Source: Fibrobacter sp.
GTDB lineage: Bacteria > Fibrobacterota > Fibrobacteria > Fibrobacterales > Fibrobacteraceae
NCBI GenBank assembly: GCA_024398875.1
Contig: JAKSIJ010000015.1
Span: forward strand, 1-64,000
Reading direction: 5' to 3'
DNA: 64,000 bases
Positions 55,249 to 63,336 of the stretch are shown piece after piece (the first letter of the stretch is position 1; every line of letters begins with the position of its first letter). Below the pieces are notes generated by a model that was not told the origin of the DNA, did not search any database, and worked only from the letters and a program-made list of their open reading frames with translations. The position numbers and the translations under genes were made by a program.

Positions 55249-58200
55249 ATGAAAAACCTTAAATTTGGACTTCTGCTTGTATTTGCCATTTTGGCCTGTG
55301 GCTCTAGCGCTTGGGCTACTTATAGCCTTTGGCAAGGTTCTGATGGCATGTATCTCAGCCAAACTGGTAGCTGTACTGCTGGATCAAGCACCTATTGCAA
55401 TGATAGCTTAAATTATCTTGTTAGTACCTATTGGTCAAATCCCAATTCTTCGCTTCCTTTAAAACTTGGTTCTGACATTGATTTGGGCGAATTGAAAGCT
55501 GATGGCCATTGTAATTTCAATCATACGCCTTTGAAATTTTCTACGGGTGTTAATGCGACCTTCGATGGGAATGGCTACGCCATTAAGAATTTGTGCTATG
55601 AAAAAGATTTGGTTAATGGGGTCATGAATGCCCCAGTTGGCTTTTTTGAGTCCATTGATGGCAAACAGGTTACTAACGTTAAATTTGCCAATGTCCGCAT
55701 AGTCATTAAGGATTCTAGAACTGGAAGAAATCCTGCAACAGCGGGTACGGATTATTACCCGGTAGGTGTGTTGGCTGGAAATATCAACATGTCCTACATT
55801 GGAACTGGAACCATATCGGATGTGACCATTCAGGCTCCGCTTGCAGGTGGCGTTGCAGGTTATATATCCTCATCTACGGTGGAAGGATTTGTTGTGACGG
55901 ATGATGTTTTTGTGAATAATCGACTCGAACTTTCGGGTGGAGTTGCAAACTTTGCGGGAAAGACTTTTGCCAGTACTCATAACCCCATGATGTGGGCAAG
56001 CCGCTACTCTGTCTTCTTAGGTGGCATTGCTGGTGCTGCTCACCATGTGACATTTAAGAATCTTTCTGTTCATGTTAATGTTTCCGATTCCTCTTCCGCT
56101 AATACTCCGTCTGCAGTAGGTGGCGTTGCTGGAATGTATACCTATGCCGGTAGTGGTAGCAGTAATCCAAGTGAATATTCAGTGACGATAGAGAACGTCA
56201 ATCTTACCAAGGAAGGATCCTCCGCTTCTTCAACATCATCTACAACGTTGTATGGTGGCAGTGCCATGGGCGGTTTGTTCGGTGAAACTAACATTTTTGG
56301 AGATTCTCGTGATGTGGGCAAGCTGACCATACAAAATATCACTGCAAATGTCTATATCCGTGGTGCTGCCTCTGATAGTGTCTTTGCGGGTGGTTTGGTG
56401 GGTCGTAGTGATCCTCCTCTGGGTTCTTCTTTGTTGTTCGACAACAACCATGTGAATATTGACCTGAAGGATACGGTGATTCCCAATATCAATCAGAAGT
56501 ATTTTGCTGGCGGCATGGTTGGCTATTTTGGAAGGATTAATGGTGGTAATGCGGATTCAGCTTCATTCCCTACATTTAGCCGTTCTAGTGCTGAGGGACA
56601 GATCCTTGTTGATGGAAATCCTTCTTCTGTGGGAACGAAAACGGATGCCGTTAATCTATACCTCGGCGGTTTTGCCGGCATAGCTTTGTTTACATGGAAT
56701 GGTCATGGCTTGAGCTACGATACTTCTAGCGTCAGCATATCATCCAAGGCATTTGGTGTAGATAGCGTTTTTGTGGGCGGTTTCGTAGGGTTGGCAGATG
56801 TGGATGGAAATGGCGGAACAGAAGTTCTTGCTCCAAGAATGATATATGAAAATGATGTTTTTGATGGCTCTATTTCCGTTGTTGAGGATGTAAACTCCAC
56901 ATTTGCTGGTGGCATTGTTGGAATGTTTATGAATCTTTGGAATAATAAGTCCGTTTATTTTGAAAAGGTTGCTGTAAAAAACGTCTCTGTCCCAGTGGTT
57001 GCTGTCCAAAATGCGTCTGGCAGTGCTGAAGCGATAACCTCTGTTGGTGGTGTTTGCGGTTGGTGTTCTTCTGTAAATAGTGCTACTTTACTGTCTGTTA
57101 TTGGTGATGTGGTTGTATCTGGTTCGGCAGCCCAAGACAGCGTGATGGTGGGTGGTCTGTTTGGTAACCTGAATACTTCGTCTAGGCAGATTTCCACTAG
57201 GAATACCTTTACTCGAGGAAATATCAGTGCTCCTGCAGAAGGTTTCTCTCGGGCAGGGTATTTGGCGGGTATGGTGTCTGCTGCAGATTCCTTTGCCGTG
57301 GAATATAATTATCACTATGGTAAGAGTGATGAGGTCGCTTCGGTGGGATACTTTAATTGTTACAATAATGATTTGACCGCAATATGGATGAATGATCCTG
57401 CACATCCCCTTTATTCTGCGAAGTATAATATCCGCAATGGAGAGATAACAAGTCTTGATGCTAATAACAATGGCTTACAAGTTGTTACGGCCATGCAGAA
57501 AGCCTCGTTTGCTGGATTTATGAATACTGCGCAGAACCCTTATGTATGGACGTTTGAAAAAGATATGAACGATAATTTCCCCTTCTTTGCGGATGCGACC
57601 CATGCTGCAGTTTCTCCATCCGATGTTCGAAGTTATACGGTTTCTTTCTTTGATGCTGATGAGAAGACTCTTTTAAGTATGCAGACGGTGCAGGAAGGAG
57701 CGAATGCAATTCCTCCGTCAGATCCAGTTCGCACGGGTTATACCTTTACAGGTTGGAAGGGTGACTATAAGAATGTTAGTGGTCAAGTAAACGTTATTGC
57801 TCAATATAAAATCAATACCTATGTTGTCAAGTTTATGCTTGGCACAGAAGTATTGCAGGAATCGGCCATTGAATATAATGTAATGCCCACTAGTCCGAGT
57901 GTCAAGGTGCCCGCTAAGACCGCCGAATATACCTATAGCTTTGGTGGCTGGAACCCGGAAATTGTTGCCGTGTCTGATACTGCGACCTATACGGCCATTA
58001 TTGATAGCGTGAAGAATAAGTATCTCGTTACCTTTAAAAATGGGGAAACTGTTCTTCAGTCTGGCGAAGTTGAATATGGCGTAGTCCCAACTGCTCCCAG
58101 TGTGACACTTCCTGCTAATACAGCTCAGTATACCTATAGTTTTGGTGGCTGGAATACGGATGTTGTTGCTGTGACTGAGGCTGCAACTTATGTGGCAGTG

Positions 58201-59985
58201 ATTGATTCCTCCCTCAATAGTTATAAAGTGACATTTGTGGATTATGACTTTGTAACGGTACTTGACGAACAGGTGGTCTTCTATGGAGCGTCTGCTAAGG
58301 CCCCTGCGGAACCTACTCGTGAAAGCGTTGGAGGTATCGCTTATACATTTGAAAAATGGAGCGAAGACTTTAGTGTGGTGACAGGGAACATGACTGTTGT
58401 GGCTGTCTATGGAAGTTCTGTGATTCCGTCCAGCAGCAGTGAAGAGCCACAGTCTAGTTCCTCCAGCATTGAGCCGGAATCCAGCTCCTCTAGCGTGGAA
58501 CTTGTGGAAATTGTTGAGCCGCGCATTGAACAGTCTGGCAACGCAATTCGCTTGACCTTTGGCACCAACAACTTTGATGTGACAAACAAGACTTCTGCCC
58601 GCGTAGTTGTCTTGGGCGATGAAGGTGTGTATATGGATACCGTCTTGACGGATTCCATTACGGATGCTGCCGCCCGCGGTGAATGGGTGCTGTCTCCGGC
58701 TCCTATAGGGAAGTTCACGGTGAAGCTTGTGCTTGCAAGCGATGTGGCTGCAGACTCCTGCGAAAAGGGCTTTACCGTTTCTGGCGAGATTGAAGTGCAG
58801 CCTCGCTCTTGGCAGATGATTGCCCTTTCTGCTTTGGATATGGCTGCCTTGAGAGATAAGGACGATGCCGCCTTCTACTGGTGGGATGAAGTGAACCCCA
58901 TTGGCGATTACTGGCAGTATCGCGCTTATGAAGAATCCGCTGAATACAACGAAACTCAGGGTTTCTGGTATGGCACCAAGGATGGTAATCCTCTGAAGCT
59001 GAAGGCTGAAACGCCGACCCAGGATGCGGAAATCGTTTGGGAACTGGACAACCGTTACAGCGGTTGGAATCTGGTGGCCAATCCTCATGGTTGGTATGTG
59101 AATATGCAGGACGCTGAAAAGTGCGATGCAGAATTCTGGCGCTGGAATCCGGTAACTGCAGAATACGAAACAGTTGCAATCCTTGCTCCTTACGAAGCTA
59201 TCTGGGCTAAGGTCAGTGCTCCTACTACTTGCCGCATTTCCTCTGCTCCGGACTTCTCCATTGCGATGGAAGGTGCGGAAGAACCGGAAACGCTTGCTAA
59301 GAAGGCACTGGCCAAGTCTAGCAAGGGTATGGATTGGTCTCTCCGCGCAGTTCTCTCTGATGCAAGCGGCAAGAAGGATTCCTGGAACGTGATTGGTTCT
59401 GGCAATGGCGCCAACATGGAAGAACCTCCTGCTGGAATGGGCGACCATGTGAACCTCTCCATTGTGGAAGGCAAGTCCCGCTTCGCCAAGTTTGTGAAGG
59501 CTGCTGCAGAATCCTACAGCTGGAACATGGAAGTGAACGCTTCCTCCGCTCGCGATGGATTCCTCTCCTTCGAAGGCATGGAAACCCTTGCTGCCAAGGG
59601 CATGAAGGTCTTTGTTACGGTTGATGGCAAGACTATTGAAATGACCAATGGCAAGTCTGTGCCGGTATCCTTGAAGAAGGATTCCAAGACCGTGACGGTT
59701 CAGGTCTCCAAGTCCGCTCCTGTGGTTAGCAGCAATGCCTTGAAGGGACTCCGCGCTGTGCAGCAGGGTGGCTCTCTCCAGATAGGCTTCACTGCCGATG
59801 GCATGAATGGTACCCAGGGTCTTGTACAGTTGGTGGGCGTGGATGGAAAGATTGCCGCCACCAGCAAGTTCACTGCAGTGGGTGGCGCTAACCTGGTGAC
59901 GGTTGCTGCTCCCAAGTCTGGCGTATACTTCCTCCGCGTAAAGGTGGGAAGCCAGATGACTTCCGCCAAGTTCTTGGTGAAGTAA
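55249..59985 (+). CDS. Large secreted surface protein with InlB-type repeats and C-terminal sorting-like module
   Basis: A 1578-aa exported protein. Signal peptide 1-23 (GSSAWA). Residues 25-790 contain beta-solenoid-like repeats with recurring GGVAG, GGLFG, GGMVGYF and GGFVG turns, like GLUG-type adhesin repeats. Residues ~800-1055 hold four InlB/Flg_new-type repeats (VSFFDADEKTLLSMQ, GYTFTGWKGD, YTYSFGGWN twice). A Ser-rich linker (about 1060-1085) precedes three beta regions, and the end (IAATSKFTAVGGANLVTV, GVYFLRVKVGSQMTS) resembles a type IX sorting module. GAGAGG before the ATG supports the start. The role is probably adhesion or binding of plant cell wall. It converges on feoB with a 16-bp gap and no terminator. 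Confidence 0.82.
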   Translation: MKNLKFGLLLVFAILACGSSAWATYSLWQGSDGMYLSQTGSCTAGSSTYCNDSLNYLVSTYWSNPNSSLPLKLGSDIDLGELKADGHCNFNHTPLKFSTGVNATFDGNGYAIKNLCYEKDLVNGVMNAPVGFFESIDGKQVTNVKFANVRIVIKDSRTGRNPATAGTDYYPVGVLAGNINMSYIGTGTISDVTIQAPLAGGVAGYISSSTVEGFVVTDDVFVNNRLELSGGVANFAGKTFASTHNPMMWASRYSVFLGGIAGAAHHVTFKNLSVHVNVSDSSSANTPSAVGGVAGMYTYAGSGSSNPSEYSVTIENVNLTKEGSSASSTSSTTLYGGSAMGGLFGETNIFGDSRDVGKLTIQNITANVYIRGAASDSVFAGGLVGRSDPPLGSSLLFDNNHVNIDLKDTVIPNINQKYFAGGMVGYFGRINGGNADSASFPTFSRSSAEGQILVDGNPSSVGTKTDAVNLYLGGFAGIALFTWNGHGLSYDTSSVSISSKAFGVDSVFVGGFVGLADVDGNGGTEVLAPRMIYENDVFDGSISVVEDVNSTFAGGIVGMFMNLWNNKSVYFEKVAVKNVSVPVVAVQNASGSAEAITSVGGVCGWCSSVNSATLLSVIGDVVVSGSAAQDSVMVGGLFGNLNTSSRQISTRNTFTRGNISAPAEGFSRAGYLAGMVSAADSFAVEYNYHYGKSDEVASVGYFNCYNNDLTAIWMNDPAHPLYSAKYNIRNGEITSLDANNNGLQVVTAMQKASFAGFMNTAQNPYVWTFEKDMNDNFPFFADATHAAVSPSDVRSYTVSFFDADEKTLLSMQTVQEGANAIPPSDPVRTGYTFTGWKGDYKNVSGQVNVIAQYKINTYVVKFMLGTEVLQESAIEYNVMPTSPSVKVPAKTAEYTYSFGGWNPEIVAVSDTATYTAIIDSVKNKYLVTFKNGETVLQSGEVEYGVVPTAPSVTLPANTAQYTYSFGGWNTDVVAVTEAATYVAVIDSSLNSYKVTFVDYDFVTVLDEQVVFYGASAKAPAEPTRESVGGIAYTFEKWSEDFSVVTGNMTVVAVYGSSVIPSSSSEEPQSSSSSIEPESSSSSVELVEIVEPRIEQSGNAIRLTFGTNNFDVTNKTSARVVVLGDEGVYMDTVLTDSITDAAARGEWVLSPAPIGKFTVKLVLASDVAADSCEKGFTVSGEIEVQPRSWQMIALSALDMAALRDKDDAAFYWWDEVNPIGDYWQYRAYEESAEYNETQGFWYGTKDGNPLKLKAETPTQDAEIVWELDNRYSGWNLVANPHGWYVNMQDAEKCDAEFWRWNPVTAEYETVAILAPYEAIWAKVSAPTTCRISSAPDFSIAMEGAEEPETLAKKALAKSSKGMDWSLRAVLSDASGKKDSWNVIGSGNGANMEEPPAGMGDHVNLSIVEGKSRFAKFVKAAAESYSWNMEVNASSARDGFLSFEGMETLAAKGMKVFVTVDGKTIEMTNGKSVPVSLKKDSKTVTVQVSKSAPVVSSNALKGLRAVQQGGSLQIGFTADGMNGTQGLVQLVGVDGKIAATSKFTAVGGANLVTVAAPKSGVYFLRVKVGSQMTSAKFLVK

Positions 59986-60001
59986 TTTATAGCCCGCTGA
60001 T

Positions 60002-62392
60002 TTAGCTGAACTGACTGCGATTCTTTTGGCTCTTACCGATAAAGGTGAGAGCCATTATTGTTCCTGCAAGTAGAGTGATGCTTACCGCAATCCATAAAGC
60101 GCTTTTGCCACAGGTAATCTGGAAGAATAGTGTGGCGAGGCTCCAGCCGATAGCGGTTTGGAAAGTCATCATGAGTGTACCGTAGAATTTTCCTAGTTCA
60201 CGGAAGGCGGTACTCATGGCGGCGATGCAGGGCACGTAGAGCAGAATGAAAAGCAAGTAGGCGAGTACCTGAAACTTTCCGAGGCTAAAGCGGGCGCGCA
60301 TGGCGGAAAGTGCCGTGGCGGTGCTAGAGTCTTCGGTGATGGACATCTCCTCAGAAATGGAGCCTCCTCGGGGATTCACAGACACGGCGAAGATGCCTTT
60401 GAGGTTTTGGGGAATACTCCAAAGGGCTTCTTTTGCAATATCCAATATATTGAAATTTGTACTAGCGTTGTATTGCTCTGCGAAGGTGTTCGCTGCGAGA
60501 GTTCCAGAAATGCTGGCGGCTTCAGTGGCTGCGGCAATATTTTCGGATCGTTTTTCTGGGGTCAAAATTTTTTCGTTTGGTGAGGATGTGCCCTCAATGG
60601 CATAAAGTGAATTGAGGGTGCCTACGATGGCCTCCTTCGCGAAAAGTCCCGTAAAGAGGGCTACGGAGGCGGGCCAGTTGTCCTCGGCGATGCCAAAGGG
60701 CTCGAATACCGGAGTGATGGCAGTGCCTACGGCGCTCAAGATGGATTTTTCGCTGTTCTCGTTCCCGATGCTGCCATCGGTGCCGACGGAGCCCATGAAC
60801 CCGAGGATGGTCACCATGATGACCACGATTTTCCCTGCACGGAAGATGAATTCCTTGAGCCGGAGCCATGCGTGCCTTAGAAGGTTTTGCGGCTTTGGCA
60901 TGTGGTAGGGGGGCAGTTCCATAATGAAGGTGGATTCCTTGCCCTTAAAGAGCGTGTGCCGCAACAGCAAACCATAAATGAGGGCGATGACAATGCCCGT
61001 CACATAGATGGCGAAAACCATGGTACCCGCAGATTTTCCAAAGAAGGCCGCCCCAAAGAGGGCGTACACGGGGAGGCGTGCGCCGCAGCTCATGAAGGGC
61101 ACCAGGAATAGGGTGAGGAAGCGCTCTCTCTTGTTCTCCATGACGCGGGTTCCCATGAGAGCGGGAACGGAGCAGCCAAAGCCCACCAGCATAGGGACGA
61201 AGGCCTTTCCCGGAAGTCCGAGGAACCGCATGAAGCGATCCGCTACGAATGCGGCGCGAGACATGTAGCCGGAATCCTCCAGGAAGGATAGGCACAGGAA
61301 CATGAAGAAGATGACGGGAATGAAGGTGGCTACGGTCTGGATGCCGGCGCCTACGCCATTGGCGAGAAGGGCTGTCACAAATTCCGGCGCTCCAATATTT
61401 GCAAGCAGCAGCGCAGTGCCGTCCACAAAAATTCCTCCCACTAGGATATCAAAGAAATCAATGAAGGCGCTGCCTACCGTAACCGCGAGCCAGAACACCA
61501 AATACATGGCCAGAAGGAACAGCGGAATTCCTAGAATGCGGTTCAGGAACAGTTTGTCCAGTTTATCGGTACGGGTACGTTTGTTGGTATTGTCGCGAAC
61601 AATGGCACGGGCAATGGCGCGGGCATAGGTATAGCGGGAATCGGCGAGGGCGAACTCCACTTCTTCGCCCAAATCCTCCTCAATCTTATCGTGGGGAATT
61701 TCAATGCCCATTTCGTTTGCCAGTTCCAGCACGCGGCCGCTGTGTTCCAGATACTGCACGGCAGTCCAGCGGGGCGTGGCACCCAGTTTTTCAGCCACAG
61801 GAGTGAGGGGCACGGAAATATCGGCGATGAGTTCTTCCAATGTTTCCGAATGCTTTACCGCCTTCGGGAGAGGCAGGGAGTCGCTGCTGTGCAGCAACTT
61901 GTGGAGGTCGTTCACGAAGCCTTCGCAACTCTTGGGCGAGACTGCTGTAAGGCCGATGGCGGTTACTCCCAGCAGTTCTTCCAGTTTCTTTAGGTCGATG
62001 TGGATTCCGCGCTGGGCGGCAATGTCCATCATGTTTACGGCCAACACCATGGGGACTCCTTTCTCCATCAGTTGGCTGGTGAGGAATAGGTTTCGCTCCA
62101 GATTGGTGGCGTCCAGAATGTTTACCACCAAGTCCGCTTCGCCTTTCAGCAGGTAGTCTAAGGCGGCACGCTCGTCCTCGGAATTGGCGAAGAGGGCGTA
62201 GATGCCCGGCAAATCCACCACGCGGATGGTGTGGTTATCTAGCTTGAAACTTCCTTCCTTCTTCTCGACAGTGACGCCTGGCCAGTTGCCTACAATCTGG
62301 TTACTGCCGGTGAGAGAATTGAACAGTGCGGTCTTTCCGCAGTTGGGGTTCCCGGCAATGGCAATGGTAAAGACTTCTTTCTCGATAGGCAT
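60002..62392 (-). CDS. feoB: Ferrous iron transporter FeoB
   Basis: FeoB imports Fe(II) through the inner membrane with an N-terminal G protein. Residues 1-170 carry G1 AGNPNCGKTALFNSL, G3 VVDLPGIY and G4 AVNMMD; a helical GDI domain follows to ~275. The membrane part has two Gate domains, including the LGLPGKAFVPMLVGFGCSVPALMGTR segment with the conserved Cys and Pro. At 796 aa it is full length, with an insertion near 600-670. feoA starts 1 bp away and a DtxR-type regulator is first in the operon, so iron control is expected. Confidence 0.96.
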   Translation of the reverse strand: MPIEKEVFTIAIAGNPNCGKTALFNSLTGSNQIVGNWPGVTVEKKEGSFKLDNHTIRVVDLPGIYALFANSEDERAALDYLLKGEADLVVNILDATNLERNLFLTSQLMEKGVPMVLAVNMMDIAAQRGIHIDLKKLEELLGVTAIGLTAVSPKSCEGFVNDLHKLLHSSDSLPLPKAVKHSETLEELIADISVPLTPVAEKLGATPRWTAVQYLEHSGRVLELANEMGIEIPHDKIEEDLGEEVEFALADSRYTYARAIARAIVRDNTNKRTRTDKLDKLFLNRILGIPLFLLAMYLVFWLAVTVGSAFIDFFDILVGGIFVDGTALLLANIGAPEFVTALLANGVGAGIQTVATFIPVIFFMFLCLSFLEDSGYMSRAAFVADRFMRFLGLPGKAFVPMLVGFGCSVPALMGTRVMENKRERFLTLFLVPFMSCGARLPVYALFGAAFFGKSAGTMVFAIYVTGIVIALIYGLLLRHTLFKGKESTFIMELPPYHMPKPQNLLRHAWLRLKEFIFRAGKIVVIMVTILGFMGSVGTDGSIGNENSEKSILSAVGTAITPVFEPFGIAEDNWPASVALFTGLFAKEAIVGTLNSLYAIEGTSSPNEKILTPEKRSENIAAATEAASISGTLAANTFAEQYNASTNFNILDIAKEALWSIPQNLKGIFAVSVNPRGGSISEEMSITEDSSTATALSAMRARFSLGKFQVLAYLLFILLYVPCIAAMSTAFRELGKFYGTLMMTFQTAIGWSLATLFFQITCGKSALWIAVSITLLAGTIMALTFIGKSQKNRSQFS

Positions 62393-62393
62393 T

Positions 62394-62633
62394 CTAGATT
62401 CTCCGAAGCTTCAGCACGTTGGCTTCTTCTTTGCGTAGTGACAAACGGTAAGCGAGGACGCTGACTTCCACAGGGTCACCGAGGGGTGCCACTTGCAACA
62501 CTTCCAGCACCACGCCGCGGACAAGGCCCATGGACAAGAGTTTGGATTTATATTGGGCATCGCCGGGGTTGTAGCCGATGATTTCGGCTTTTTCACCGAC
62601 TTTTAATTCAGAAAATTTGGGCTCGCGATTCAT
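62394..62633 (-). CDS. feoA: FeoA iron transport accessory protein
   Basis: A 79-aa SH3-like FeoA protein needed for FeoB function. It shows the family pattern KVGEKAEIIGYNPGDAQYKSKLLSMGLVRG, then VLQVAPLGDPVEVSVLAYRLSLRKEEA. Its ATG overlaps the regulator stop by 4 bp, and feoB begins 1 bp after its stop. Confidence 0.94.
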   Translation of the reverse strand: MNREPKFSELKVGEKAEIIGYNPGDAQYKSKLLSMGLVRGVVLEVLQVAPLGDPVEVSVLAYRLSLRKEEANVLKLRRI

Positions 62634-63100
62634 TTGTGAGTACGCTTTGAAAATTTATGGGGGTTGGCATGAGATGCTTTTCGGGCGGGGGCTTTGCGGA
62701 CTTTGCTCTTTCGGGCCTTGGAGCATTGCTTGCTTTCCATGAACGTCTCGATTTTCGAGAGGGTTTCTGCGGAGAGAATGTGCTCCATGCAGCAGGCGTC
62801 CTTGTCGGAAACCTCCTCTGAAACCCCGATGCGCATTAGAAAGCTTTTCAGGAGGAGATGGCGGTTCAGAATCTTTGCGGCCTGGGCTTTGCCTTCATCG
62901 GTGAGTTCTACGCCGGCATAGGGCTCTTGCACCACGAGGCCCAGTTTTTTAAGCTCGGTCACGGCCTTGGCCACGCTGGGCATCTTGACGGAAAGAGCTT
63001 CCGCAATGTCTTTGATGCGGACGATGTGGCTCTCCAGTCGCAGCATGTGCACCATTTCCAGGTAATCTTCCAGACTTTGACTCAGTTTTTGTACTTCCAT
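62630..63100 (-). CDS. DtxR/MntR-family metal-dependent repressor
   Basis: A 156-aa repressor. Residues 1-70 are a winged helix (SLEDYLEMVHMLRLESHIVRIKDIAEALSVKMPSVAKAVTELKKLGLV), and 70-130 the metal-binding and dimer domain (LTDEGKAQAAKILNRHLLLKSFLMRIGV, DACCMEHILSAETLSKIETFM). It lacks the SH3 domain of DtxR, as in MntR/IdeR-short forms, and has a basic Ser/Lys/Arg tail of ~25 residues. It is first in the feo operon. Fe(II) is the likely corepressor from context; Mn(II) is the alternative. GGAGG precedes the ATG. Confidence 0.92.
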   Translation of the reverse strand: MEVQKLSQSLEDYLEMVHMLRLESHIVRIKDIAEALSVKMPSVAKAVTELKKLGLVVQEPYAGVELTDEGKAQAAKILNRHLLLKSFLMRIGVSEEVSDKDACCMEHILSAETLSKIETFMESKQCSKARKSKVRKAPARKASHANPHKFSKRTHK

Positions 63101-63122
63101 AGGGCCTCCGGCTGATTTTGTG

Positions 63123-63146
63123 AAAAGTTAGCCGTGGCTAACTTTT
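63123..63146. promoter_or_regulatory. Operator 1 of the feo operon
   Basis: A perfect 24-bp palindrome with half-site AAAAGTTAGCC, a GT centre and its complement. The TTAGCC/GGCTAA core resembles DtxR/MntR boxes. It lies between the promoter and the dtxR-like gene that begins 23 bp downstream. Confidence 0.75.
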
Positions 63147-63147
63147 G

Positions 63148-63161
63148 TTAGACGCGGCTAA
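63148..63161. promoter_or_regulatory. Operator 2 of the feo operon
   Basis: TTAGACGCGGCTAA, a 14-bp near-palindrome with one mismatched pair. Its centre is 20 bp from that of operator 1, about two helical turns, and it touches the -10 hexamer. Confidence 0.65.
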
Positions 63162-63190
63162 TTATAGCAAAATTTGGGGTGAAATGACAA
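63161..63190 (-). promoter_or_regulatory. Promoter of the dtxR-feoAB operon
   Basis: On the minus strand TTGTCA (63190-63185) and TATAAT (63166-63161) are 18 bp apart. Both palindromic operators lie just downstream, over the transcription start, as expected for repression by the encoded DtxR-type protein. Confidence 0.65.
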
Positions 63191-63303
63191 ATTTATTGAT
63201 GAAATTAGGGAATGACGACTTTTTGAATGCCGGCTTGTGTTGTGAGAGGGCGTTAATTGCCATAACTGGGTATTGAAAACAAGCAAAAAGGAAATTGTTT
63301 AGT

Positions 63304-63310
63304 TATATTT
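63304..63310 (+). promoter_or_regulatory. Putative -10 element of the outer-membrane protein gene
   Basis: TATATTT, 26 nt before the ATG at 63337, with AAGGAG at 63327-63332 as Shine-Dalgarno. No -35 is clear. Confidence 0.4.
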
Positions 63311-63336
63311 AACATACAAACTCACAAGGAGAAAGT

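Noticed and set aside
57718-59448. A 576-codon minus-strand frame inside the large surface protein gene
   Set aside because: The plus-strand frame has a signal peptide, repeats and a sorting-like end. The opposite frame has none of these.
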